Positions 53,144-61,105 of a stretch of DNA of 64,000 bases are shown here, in pieces (position 1 is the first letter of the stretch; every line of letters begins with the position of its first letter). This DNA comes from Lewinellaceae bacterium (GTDB lineage: Bacteria > Bacteroidota > Bacteroidia > Chitinophagales > Saprospiraceae): NCBI GenBank assembly GCA_016719605.1, contig JADJYW010000006.1, positions 168,501-232,500 on the forward strand, read 5' to 3'. Under the pieces are notes generated by a model. It was given only the letters and a program-made list of their open reading frames with translations. It was not told the origin of the DNA and searched no databases. The position numbers and the translations under genes were made by a program.

Positions 53144-54078
53144 ATGAGTAAAGTGACCATCGTCGGCGCCGGAAATGTCGGCGCAACGTGTGCCAACGTC
53201 CTCGCCCACGAAGACATCTGCAACGAGATCGTTCTGATTGACATCCAGGGAATATGGCCAAAGGGAAAGCGCTCGACACCTGGCAGCAAGCCCCTGTGGA
53301 CGGCTATTCTACCCGCGTTGTCGGTGGCGACGACTACGCCCTGACGGCCAATTCGGACATCGTTATCATCACCGCCGGCATCCCGCGCAAACCCGGCATG
53401 AGCCGCGACGACCTCATCAGCACCAACGCAAAAATTGTGGTGTCGGTGACACAAAACATCCTCAAGTACACCCCGAACCCCATTATCATCGTCGTGTCCA
53501 ACCCGCTCGATGTGATGACGTACGCTTGCTGGAAGGCATCCGGCCTGAGTGACAAGCGGGTGCTCGGTATGGCCGGTGTGCTCGACACCGCCCGCTATCG
53601 CGCCTTCCTCGCGGAAGAAATCGGTTGCTCACCCAAAGACATTTCCGCTATTCTCATGGGCGGCCACGGCGATACCATGGTGCCCCTGCCGCGCTACACC
53701 ACCGTGAGCGGCATCCCTGTGACGGAACTCGTGGCTGCCGACAAACTGAACGCCATCATCGAGCGCACCAAATCGGGCGGCGGCGAACTGGTTAACCTCA
53801 TGGGTACCTCCGCCTGGTACGCGCCCGGTGCTGCTGCAGCACAAATGGCCGTGTCTATTCTAAAAAACGAAAATCGGATATACCCCTGCTGCGTACTGCT
53901 GAACGGCCAGTACAACATCAGCAACCTCTTCGTAGGCGCTCCCGTTCGACTCGGCCGCGATGGTGTGCAAAACATCATTGAGCTCCAGTTGAACACCGCC
54001 GAACTCGAACTCCTGCATAACTCCGCTACCGCCGTGCGTGAAGTGGTGAGCGCACTGGACAACATGAACTTAGTTTGA
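53144..54078 (+). pseudogene. mdh: Malate dehydrogenase, frameshifted near the N terminus
   Basis: A lactate/malate dehydrogenase family protein of about 311 residues (malate + NAD+ to oxaloacetate). The first frame gives MSKVTIVGAGNVG (NAD-binding GxGxxG) and ends its correct sequence at about 53248; the true continuation GNMAKGKALDTWQQAPVDG is in the frame open to 54078. One missing base near 53250 (catccagggaat) restores a sequence with the right length for the DIxEGxxxGKALD segment. Substrate-loop and catalytic segments (GIPRKPGMSRDDL, MGGHGDTMVPLPRYT) are complete. The size and R-rich loop favour malate over lactate. Probably intact in the cell; a redoxin gene follows closely. Confidence 0.85.
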
Positions 54079-54083
54079 TCAAA

Positions 54084-54647
54084 ATGCCCAAAGTATCCCC
54101 TGCAACCCAACAACAACAGCCCGAGTTCTGGGGCGAGATGATCGCACAGGACTCGGGCAAGTCGTTGGCTCAACTGACGGAAGAATCGCCCGTGCTGCTG
54201 GTTTTCCTGCGGCATTTTGGCTGTTCCTTTTGCCGCGAGGCTATGTCGGATATTGCCAAACGGCGCAAACGTTTGGAAAAAAACGGTCTCCGCATTGTGT
54301 TTGTCCACATGGCGCCGGACCGGGCGCTGGCAGAACAGTTTTTCAAAAAATTCCGGGTCGCACCGGTCGAGCACATCGCTGATCCGGAAAAACGGTTCTA
54401 CCAGGCTTTTGGACTCGGGCGCGGCACCCCTGCCCAGCTTTTCGGTCTGATGAACTGGATCCGCGGCTTTCAGGCAGGCGTCATCGAAGGCCACGGTTTT
54501 GCCTACCACAGCGAAGATCTCGGCGACGGTTTCCAAATGCCCGGTGTGTTTGTGCTGCACAAGGGCGAAATCAAACATTCCTACATTCACAGCCATGCGT
54601 GGGATCGGCCCGATTATGAGGCCATTGTGAGCCATTGCGATTGGTAG
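54084..54647 (+). CDS. AhpC/TSA-like redoxin (SelL-related, peroxiredoxin-like)
   Basis: A 187-residue thioredoxin-fold protein with a C47-x2-C50 active-site motif in FLRHFGCSFCRE and a cis-Pro segment (MPGVFVLHKGEI). It matches the AhpC/TSA antioxidant-like group often called SelL-related redoxins. The ATG at 54084 lies 5 bp after mdh; a TTG overlapping the mdh stop is also possible. No signal peptide is seen, so it probably works in the cytoplasm. Electron donors and substrates are unknown; peroxide or disulfide reduction is the family theme. Confidence 0.85.
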   Translation: MPKVSPATQQQQPEFWGEMIAQDSGKSLAQLTEESPVLLVFLRHFGCSFCREAMSDIAKRRKRLEKNGLRIVFVHMAPDRALAEQFFKKFRVAPVEHIADPEKRFYQAFGLGRGTPAQLFGLMNWIRGFQAGVIEGHGFAYHSEDLGDGFQMPGVFVLHKGEIKHSYIHSHAWDRPDYEAIVSHCDW

Positions 54648-54670
54648 TGGCGCCTAAAAATCTTTTCTAT

Positions 54671-56581
54671 ATGGTCGGCAGAGCCGTACGCTTTCCGGGG
54701 TTTTTCCTGATTGCGCTCTGGTCCGGCATTTCCGGCCAGGCCCAATCGGATTCCGCTGCCCACACCCTGCCGCTCGTTGTCATCGCGGCGGTTCCCGGTG
54801 CGCGCACGGGTTTTTCCGTGTGGCAGGCCGACTCGTTGCCGCAGGCGGATGTGCTCGCGCTGGCCGACCGCCTGCTTTGGGAAATGCCCATCGGCGTACG
54901 CGCTAACGCTCCCGGCACATTGGCTACCGTTTCGGCACGCGGGGCAGGGCCGGCCCGCACGGCTGTGCTCTGGCAGGGTCTGAACCTGCAAAGCCCCATG
55001 AATGGTGTGGTGGACGTGTCGCTTATCCCGCTTTGGCCCGACGACCAGGTGGAAATTCAGTACGGGGGGCAAAGTGCTGCGCAAAGTACAGGGGCGATGG
55101 GCGGTGCAGTCCGTATCAGCCCGAACATACTGGAAGATGTGGCGGGTTGGTATACACAGGCAGGCATCGGGATCGGTAGTTTTGGTCGTCGGGATGCTCA
55201 GGTTTCTACGGGATATGCGGGTGCTCGGCTCCGCACCCTTGTTCGTGCCGGGGGCGGTCAGGCCCGCAATGATTTCCCGTTCCGAAATACAGCGCGCATC
55301 GGTGCTCCAATGGAGCGACAGGTGAATAATTTTGGTGAAAAACTCGATTTTCAGCAATTCAATCACCTCAAAATCAACGAAAAAAATACGCTGGAGACGG
55401 CGGTTTGGCACCAACGGGTCTTTCGGGAAACACCGCCGGCCATGACCGAGGCTGCTGCAGAAACCTGGCAATGCGACCGCGCCACGCGGGCTGTGGCAAC
55501 CTGGACGAATCAGCGCAGTGCCCGCACCCAATGGCAGCACCGAGCCGCCTGGCTCGACGAGTATATCGCCTTTCGCAGCATCAGCGATACCGATACCAGC
55601 CGTTCGCGAACGGCGCTGCTGGCATCGGAATTTGTGACCGTACCCACCCGGCGCATAGCCCTTCGGGCGAGCGGTACGGCATGGTATCAGCAGGCCCGCG
55701 CCGACGGGTATGCCGACAGTACCGCGTGGTTTTCGCAAATACGCCTCGCCGGTACGTTCGCTGCCGAATACCGCCGGCGACAAATTCACCTTACCGCCCA
55801 GCTTCGGCAGGAATGGGCCGAGCGCCAGGGAGCGCCGTTCACGTCGGTGCTGGGCGCCCAATGGGCGGCTTCCTCAGCCCTGACTGTTCGCCTGCATTGG
55901 TCTCGAAACTTCAATTTGCCCACGTTCAACGATCGCTTCTGGCGTACCCTCGGCAACCCGGATATTCGACCCGAATCCGGCCACAGTGCCGACGCGGGTG
56001 TGATCTGGAAACGCGGCGGTTTCGCACTGGAAACCTCGATATTTCACCTGCTTCTTGATGACTGGATACTCTGGCAGCCTGGCCCCGACGGGCTGTTTCA
56101 GCCCGGCAATTTGCGGCGGGTATGGTCGCGCGGGGTTGAATGTTCGGGACAGGGCGACGGGTATTTTTGGCGCAGCCGGTGGCGGTTGAAAGGCCGATAT
56201 CAGTTTGTGCGGGCCACAAATGCGGCCGTGTATGGCGGCAATGCGGGCGTCTTGCACAAGTTGCTGCCCTATACCCCGGAGCACAGCGCGGGCGCTTCGC
56301 TCGTGTGGGCGCATGGAGCCTGGTCGGCGGCCTATCTGCACCAGTGGACAGGTGCGCGTTTCGGCAACGCCGACAATTCTCAGCGATTGCCCGGTTTTCA
56401 CACCGGTAACCTGCTGTTGCGCTATGCAGCAGTTTTTGGGAGGCACCGAATCGGGTTGAGCATCCGGCTGGAAAACTGCTGGGACACGCCGTACCAGGTT
56501 ATTGCTTTCAGACCCATGCCCGGGCGGGCATGGCGCGTAGGGATAGAGTGGGGGAGGAGGCAGGTAGTTGCAAAAAAGTGA
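54671..56581 (+). CDS. TonB-dependent receptor (BtuB-like)
   Basis: A 636-residue outer-membrane TonB receptor without N-terminal regulatory domain, of the smaller BtuB/cobalamin or siderophore type. Signal peptide 1-25 (FFLIALWSGISGQAQ), plug domain about 40-165 (VSARGAGPARTAVLWQGLNLQSP), and a beta-barrel to the C terminus, containing WSRNFNLPTFNDRFWRTLGNPDIRPES and ending RVGIEWGRRQVVAKK. The ATG at 54671 is chosen because it places the signal peptide at the N-terminus. A plug with PVVVIAAVPGART-like beginning suggests import of a vitamin or metal chelate; no partner gene is adjacent, so the ligand cannot be named. Confidence 0.85.
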   Translation: MVGRAVRFPGFFLIALWSGISGQAQSDSAAHTLPLVVIAAVPGARTGFSVWQADSLPQADVLALADRLLWEMPIGVRANAPGTLATVSARGAGPARTAVLWQGLNLQSPMNGVVDVSLIPLWPDDQVEIQYGGQSAAQSTGAMGGAVRISPNILEDVAGWYTQAGIGIGSFGRRDAQVSTGYAGARLRTLVRAGGGQARNDFPFRNTARIGAPMERQVNNFGEKLDFQQFNHLKINEKNTLETAVWHQRVFRETPPAMTEAAAETWQCDRATRAVATWTNQRSARTQWQHRAAWLDEYIAFRSISDTDTSRSRTALLASEFVTVPTRRIALRASGTAWYQQARADGYADSTAWFSQIRLAGTFAAEYRRRQIHLTAQLRQEWAERQGAPFTSVLGAQWAASSALTVRLHWSRNFNLPTFNDRFWRTLGNPDIRPESGHSADAGVIWKRGGFALETSIFHLLLDDWILWQPGPDGLFQPGNLRRVWSRGVECSGQGDGYFWRSRWRLKGRYQFVRATNAAVYGGNAGVLHKLLPYTPEHSAGASLVWAHGAWSAAYLHQWTGARFGNADNSQRLPGFHTGNLLLRYAAVFGRHRIGLSIRLENCWDTPYQVIAFRPMPGRAWRVGIEWGRRQVVAKK

Positions 56582-56598
56582 GCTGGTCCGGGTTTGGA

Positions 56599-57474
56599 TC
56601 AGAGTACGTTGGCCAGTTGCTCTTTTATTTTTTCCAGTTCGTCTTTCATTTGCACTACAAGGCGTTGGATGTCGGCATCGTAAGCCTTGGCGCCGAGCGT
56701 ATTGATTTCGCGGCCCATTTCCTGGCTGATGAAATTCAGGGATCGGCCTGCGGGGCGGGATTTATCCTCAATTTGCTCGATGAAGTACTTGCAATGCTGT
56801 TCGAGCCGCACCTTTTCCTCGGTGATGTCCATTTTTTCGAGGTAGTACAGGATTTCCTGCTCGAAGCGGTTGGTGTCCAGATTGTCTTTTCCGAAGGCAT
56901 CCTCCATGTTGTTGCGCAAGCGTTCCCGCATTCGGGCGAAGCGTTCTTGTTCAAACGGGGATACATCGGAAAGATAGATCAGGATATTGGCTACGCGCAG
57001 GCGAAGATCGGACTCCAGGGCGCGGCCTTCCTGCCGACGATAGGCGAGCAGGTGTTCCAGGGCTTTGTCCAGTACTTTGCAAACGGCCTCCCATTCGTCT
57101 TCGTCCACCCCGCCGGATGGTGTAGCCACCACATTGGGTATGCGCATGATTGCCTGTAAAATATCGTGGTTTGGGATATTGAGTTCATCGGCCAGGCGGG
57201 ATATTTCGCGATGATATCCCCGAAACAGCCCTTCATTGAGGCTGACCAGCGCAGCGCCGTCGGCGTTTTGTACTTCCACGAGCAAGTCAATTTTGCCGCG
57301 TTCGGCGTGGTCAATGACGCGTTTCCGCAGTTCCAGTTCTTTTTCTTTGTAATCGCCCGGAAATCGGAGCTTCAGGTCGGTCAATTTGGAATTCAGGGCG
57401 CGCAGTTCTACTGCGATTGTTTTGCCGGCATGGCTGCCGGAAGCGCGGCCATAGCCGGTCATAGATAGAAGCAT
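56599..57474 (-). CDS. YicC family endoribonuclease
   Basis: A 291-residue YicC-type protein. The start at 57474 (MLLSMTGYGRAS) is the conserved family start; the frame is open about 35 codons upstream. YicC_N (about 1-155: ELRALNSKLTDLKLRFP, ERGKIDLLVEV) and DUF1732 (about 205-291: YLEKMDITEEKVRLEQHCKYF and SRPAGRSLNFISQEMGREINTLGAKA) are both complete. In E. coli, YicC helps degrade the RyhB small RNA and has manganese-dependent ribonuclease activity. It is convergent with the BtuB-like receptor. Confidence 0.92.
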   Translation of the reverse strand: MLLSMTGYGRASGSHAGKTIAVELRALNSKLTDLKLRFPGDYKEKELELRKRVIDHAERGKIDLLVEVQNADGAALVSLNEGLFRGYHREISRLADELNIPNHDILQAIMRIPNVVATPSGGVDEDEWEAVCKVLDKALEHLLAYRRQEGRALESDLRLRVANILIYLSDVSPFEQERFARMRERLRNNMEDAFGKDNLDTNRFEQEILYYLEKMDITEEKVRLEQHCKYFIEQIEDKSRPAGRSLNFISQEMGREINTLGAKAYDADIQRLVVQMKDELEKIKEQLANVL

Positions 57475-57692
57475 AATCAGCGAGTCGTAAATGGAAAAGT
57501 GGTTGAGGCGGGGCCAAAGGTAGGTAAAATCGTCTCTGTTCAAATTTACGAAAAGAATTTTTGCTGAAATGCCTTGCAATGTTCTGGTTTAGAGTAGGTT
57601 TGCGTCTTAAGCCAATTAACATTGGTTACTGATGTCTGCATATTGGCCCTGTAATTCAACTGTGGTGTGGGCAGGAAAAAGTAAGACGAAAA

Positions 57693-57723
57693 TTTGTGTG
57701 GGTCAAAATTTGTCCGATCTTTG
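57693..57723 (+). promoter_or_regulatory. Promoter of the HU gene
   Basis: TTTG at 57693-57696, a 19-nt spacer and GATCTTTG at 57716-57723 fit the Bacteroidota consensus (one mismatch in the -7). The leader to the ATG at 57787 is about 55 nt. Confidence 0.55.
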
Positions 57724-57786
57724 CGTCTCGTTTTCCGAAGCGCCTCTTTTTTTACTGTAACTTGTTCAAAATCAACAATCTAAAAC

Positions 57787-58098
57787 ATGAGAAAGGCTGA
57801 CCTTGTGAATGCCATTTCCGAGAAAACCGGTGTGGCCAAAGTGGATGTGCTGGTTTCACTCGAAGCGCTGTTTAAAGAGATCAAAACAAGCCTGCAAGAC
57901 GGCGAGAACGTTTACGTTCGCGGGTTTGGCAGTTTTATCATCAAAAAACGCGCAAAAAAAATTGGCCGCCACATCAAAAAAGGTAAAGCCATCGAGATTC
58001 CGGAACATTTTATTCCGTCGTTCAAGCCGGCCAAGATATTCGTGGAGCAAGTGAAGCAAAACGTGACATCGCTTCCGGCGGATGAGCCGGAAGATTGA
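57787..58098 (+). CDS. HU/IHF family DNA-binding protein
   Basis: A 103-residue nucleoid protein. MRKADLVNAISEKTG starts the dimerisation helices, VYVRGFGSFIIKKRAKKIGRH forms the beta-arm base, and FIPSFKPAKIFVEQV the C-terminal helix; the tail is acidic (ADEPED). HU-type proteins bend and wrap DNA and affect replication and transcription. The TPR gene follows after 67 bp on the same strand. The IHF or HU subtype cannot be separated here. Confidence 0.95.
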   Translation: MRKADLVNAISEKTGVAKVDVLVSLEALFKEIKTSLQDGENVYVRGFGSFIIKKRAKKIGRHIKKGKAIEIPEHFIPSFKPAKIFVEQVKQNVTSLPADEPED

Positions 58099-58165
58099 TG
58101 ACCTGTTCCGTCAGGAAGACGTTTAAAAGGCGGGCGCTCAAGTTGAATTCGGAAATTAAGTTGAA

Positions 58166-58951
58166 ATGATGAACAGACCGCAATACTTGGCTTTTTTAGC
58201 TGCCCTGGTGTTTTTTTTAGTGCTCTATCTGGGCTTTAAAACTACTTCGCCGAGCCAGAAAGTCGTTGAACGATCGCGCTCTATTCAAGGAGAAAGCATG
58301 CGCTTTGAAACGCTTCTGGACGACGCCAAGGCTCATTTAAGTGCCAACGATGCAGCCAGTTTAGCCGATTTGGAGAAACAGGTTGATCAGGCAGGCTCGG
58401 AAGCAGATCGTGTGGAAACACTAAAAAAGGTTTCCGGGTGGTGGTACTCTCAGGGCCAGGCAATTGTCTCCGGAGGTGTTGCCGAGCAAGTGGCGGAACT
58501 GGAGGGTACGGATGGAGCGTGGTCGGTGGCAGGAGCAACTTTTTATGGTGCTCTGGCTGACGAGCGAGACCAAAAACTGCGCGATTTTTGTGCATCAAGA
58601 GCGATTAAAGCGTTTGAAAGTGCCATTTCGCTCAATCCTTCTCAGGTAGAGCACCGCGTCAATCTGGCGCTGGTTTATGCTGAAAACCCACCCGCCGACA
58701 ACCCAATGAAAGCCGTCCTCCTGCTGCGCGAATTGGAGGGCAAATACCCGGATAACCCGGCGGTCTACAATGCGCTCGGCCGCCTGGCAATCAAAACAAA
58801 CCAGTGGGAACGTGCTATCGATCGTCTCGAAAAATCCTGGTCGCTGGATTCTAAAAACCCGAATACCCCGTGCTTGCTGGCGATGGCCTATGAAGGCGCG
58901 GGCAAAACAGATAAAGCAATAGAATTTGCCGGCCTTTGCGGCCAGAAATAA
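58166..58951 (+). CDS. Membrane-anchored TPR-repeat protein
   Basis: A 261-residue protein with one N-terminal transmembrane helix (about 7-25, LAFLAALVFFLVLYLGF) and a periplasmic helical domain. Two or three TPR units are visible around 150-260 (RAIKAFESAISLNPSQVEHRVNLALVY; NPAVYNALGRLAIKTNQWERAIDRLEKSWSLDSKNP). Orthologues near HU and rng are common in Bacteroidota. It probably acts as a scaffold for an envelope complex. Either of two adjacent ATG codons can start it. Confidence 0.85.
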   Translation: MMNRPQYLAFLAALVFFLVLYLGFKTTSPSQKVVERSRSIQGESMRFETLLDDAKAHLSANDAASLADLEKQVDQAGSEADRVETLKKVSGWWYSQGQAIVSGGVAEQVAELEGTDGAWSVAGATFYGALADERDQKLRDFCASRAIKAFESAISLNPSQVEHRVNLALVYAENPPADNPMKAVLLLRELEGKYPDNPAVYNALGRLAIKTNQWERAIDRLEKSWSLDSKNPNTPCLLAMAYEGAGKTDKAIEFAGLCGQK

Positions 58952-59053
58952 TGAAGTGTGCGGGTTTACGAGGTTTGTAGAGACAATCAGCCCGATCTTG
59001 TAAAATCGCACCCTTTACGAACCAATATTTTATCACTCATAACTCATTCGCTC

Positions 59054-59149
59054 ATGCCTTGCGGAAAAAAACGCAAACGTCACAAAATCGCCACGCACAA
59101 GCGCAAGAAGCGCCTGCGTAAGAACCGACATAAGAAGAAAAATCGTTAG
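59054..59149 (+). CDS. 31-residue highly basic protein (Bacteroidota conserved)
   Basis: A very small protein, MPCGKKRKRHKIATHKRKKR followed by a similar basic end, with 19 of 31 residues Lys or Arg. The same short sequence, with few changes, is conserved in many Bacteroidota between a TPR or HU gene and rng. Such size and charge suggest a ribosomal-protein-like RNA binder; assignment as a Bacteroidota-specific ribosomal protein is possible but not shown here. The ATG at 59054 is preferred. It is followed by a hairpin terminator at 59231. Confidence 0.8.
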   Translation: MPCGKKRKRHKIATHKRKKRLRKNRHKKKNR

Positions 59150-59230
59150 TGTCTGAATCACAGGCATCGGTTCTCTTCTGTTGAAAAAAACCGATCTGCC
59201 GGAATCAGCGCCGAACGCACCGTCGAGCCG

Positions 59231-59275
59231 GGAAGCTGTATCAAATGGATTCTTTTGATGCAGCTTCCTTTTTTT
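59231..59275 (+). terminator. Terminator after the basic small protein
   Basis: ggaagctg-t-atcaaa (from 59231) pairs with tttgat-g-cagcttcc (to about 59268), a 14-bp stem with one mismatch, followed by a run of seven T. It ends the HU/TPR/small-protein transcript before rng. Confidence 0.8.
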
Positions 59276-59280
59276 CGTCC

Positions 59281-59554
59281 ACTTGTGCGCAGTTCGCCAA
59301 CTACATCGGCAAGTTCTTCCGCCGCTTAAACCAAAGAAATATCTGGTGGGATCGCTGCATCCCGCGCACCCGAAAACCGCCTCTTTGCCGATGGCCCGTT
59401 GCCCATGCCGTAGTCCCTGTACGGCAAACTGCTCCGCTTCGATGGTTTTTTGACGCCGCACCGATTCCGGTATACCGGACGGTGTGCCTTTTGTTGTTTC
59501 CCGACTTTGGGTTTCCGAAACGCCGGGCCTAATTGAAAACCATCTTCATACATC
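59281..59554. other. Non-coding region upstream of rng
   Basis: A 274-bp stretch between the terminator and the GTG of rng with no reading frame of convincing coding character on either strand. It is GC-rich, with several short open stretches in all frames, which suggests either a degenerate gene relic or a structured 5' untranslated region; RNase E/G genes often autoregulate through such leaders. No consensus -7 was clear. Confidence 0.35.
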
Positions 59555-61105
59555 GTGGAAAAAGAATTAATCATCAATGTCACGGCCACGGGAGTGGAAA
59601 TGGCATTGGTGGAGAACGGCAAACTGGTCGAACTCCATCATCAAAAAACGAACAACAACTTTACGGTCGGGGACATCCTGATCGGCAAGATCCGGAAACA
59701 GATGCCGGGTCTCAATGCGGCATTTATTGACATTGGACACCGCAAAGATGCTTTTTTGCACTACACCGACCTGGGTCCGAAATTGCGTTCTCTCCAGAAA
59801 TGGACGAATGGCGTGATGAGTGGAAGTATCAACACACACAAGCTCGACAATTTCAAGTTTGAGGAGGAAATCGTCAAAACGGGTAAAATTGATCAGGTTC
59901 TGAACAAGCGCCATCCGGTTCTGGTGCAGATACTGAAGGAACCGATTTCAACCAAAGGCCCCCGGCTTTCCTGCGAGATCAACCTTCCGGGGCGCTACAT
60001 GGTTATTTCTCCGTTTTCCGACTCGGTGACGGTTTCTAAAAAAATAGCCAGCAACGAAGAACGCAAACGGCTGCACACGCTCGCAGAAAGTATCCGACCC
60101 AAAAATTTCGGTCTGATTATCCGTACTGCGGCCGAGGGTAAAAAGGTACAGGAGCTGCACGAAGAACTGACGCATCTGATTGGACGCTGGGAGGAAATTT
60201 TCAGGCAATTGAAAACGGTGGTGCCGCCGGCCAAACTCCTTAGCGAACTGGATAAACCGGCCAGTGTACTGCGCGATTTGCTCACAGACTCTTTCAGTCG
60301 AATCGTCGTCAATGAAAAAGACCTGTACGCTGAAATTCGCACATACTTGCAAACCATCAGCCCCGACCAGGTAGGTATTGTGCAGCAATACACCGGCAAC
60401 AAGCCCATTTTTGATGCTTTTAGCATCACCCGACAGATCAAGGCGTCTTTTGGCAAGACGGCTACCATGGCCAGCGGCGCGTATGTGGTCATTGAAAAAA
60501 CGGAAGCCATGCACGTCGTTGACGTAAATAGCGGCCACAAAATGAGTTCCGGCGACGTGGATCAAAGTATCCTCAAGGTCAATCTTGAAGCAGCCGAAGA
60601 GATTGCCCGGCAGGTTCGCCTGCGCGACATAGGTGGGTTGATTATTGTGGATTTCATTGACATGAAAAATGTTGAGCATCGCAAGCAACTGGCCAAGGCG
60701 ATGGAAACCTACATGCGCAGCGACCGATCTCAGCACACGATTTTGCCGCTATCCAAGTTCGGTCTGATGCAGATCACCCGCGAACGCGCCCGCCCGGAGG
60801 TAGCCGTGGATACTGCCGAGGCATGCCCTTCGTGCGGTGGAACGGGCAAAGTGAACGCCACGATCCTGCTCACCGACGATATCGAACGCGATTTGGAGTT
60901 TGTGATGCAGTCCAGACCCAAGGGCGATCTGTACCTGCGGGTACACCCCTACATTGAGGCATACCTGCGTCGCGGCTGGAACAGTGCGCGGTGGAAGTGG
61001 TTCTGGAAGTACAATAAATGGATACGACTTGTGCCACATTCGGACTACCAACTCAGCGAGTACCGCTTTTTCGTGGGGAACGACGACGAGATACGGATAA
61101 ATTAA
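59555..61105 (+). CDS. rng: Ribonuclease E/G family endoribonuclease
   Basis: A 516-residue RNase G-type enzyme (no long C-terminal scaffold as in E. coli RNase E), acting in mRNA decay and rRNA maturation. GTG start. The S1-like domain is at about 35-125 (VGDILIGKIRKQMPGLNAAFIDIGHRKDAFL), the 5'-sensor/RNase H-like part follows, and the Mg2+-binding aspartates are D323 (MHVVDVNSG) and D366 (LIIVDFIDM). The zinc-link cysteines C424 and C427 (CPSCGG) are present. Its 3' end overlaps the convergent pyruvate kinase by 53 bp. Confidence 0.94.
   Translation: MEKELIINVTATGVEMALVENGKLVELHHQKTNNNFTVGDILIGKIRKQMPGLNAAFIDIGHRKDAFLHYTDLGPKLRSLQKWTNGVMSGSINTHKLDNFKFEEEIVKTGKIDQVLNKRHPVLVQILKEPISTKGPRLSCEINLPGRYMVISPFSDSVTVSKKIASNEERKRLHTLAESIRPKNFGLIIRTAAEGKKVQELHEELTHLIGRWEEIFRQLKTVVPPAKLLSELDKPASVLRDLLTDSFSRIVVNEKDLYAEIRTYLQTISPDQVGIVQQYTGNKPIFDAFSITRQIKASFGKTATMASGAYVVIEKTEAMHVVDVNSGHKMSSGDVDQSILKVNLEAAEEIARQVRLRDIGGLIIVDFIDMKNVEHRKQLAKAMETYMRSDRSQHTILPLSKFGLMQITRERARPEVAVDTAEACPSCGGTGKVNATILLTDDIERDLEFVMQSRPKGDLYLRVHPYIEAYLRRGWNSARWKWFWKYNKWIRLVPHSDYQLSEYRFFVGNDDEIRIN

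Noticed and set aside
53144..54078. Treating mdh as a true pseudogene
   Set aside because: Only a single base is missing and all later catalytic segments are intact; for a central enzyme an assembly error is far more likely than loss of function. It is listed under the frameshifted type only to show the break.
59245..59532. Plus-strand open frame before rng, and the overlapping minus-strand frame 59326-59622
   Set aside because: Both start within the terminator or inside rng, lack a plausible ribosome binding site and have Arg/Pro/Cys-rich shadow-like composition.
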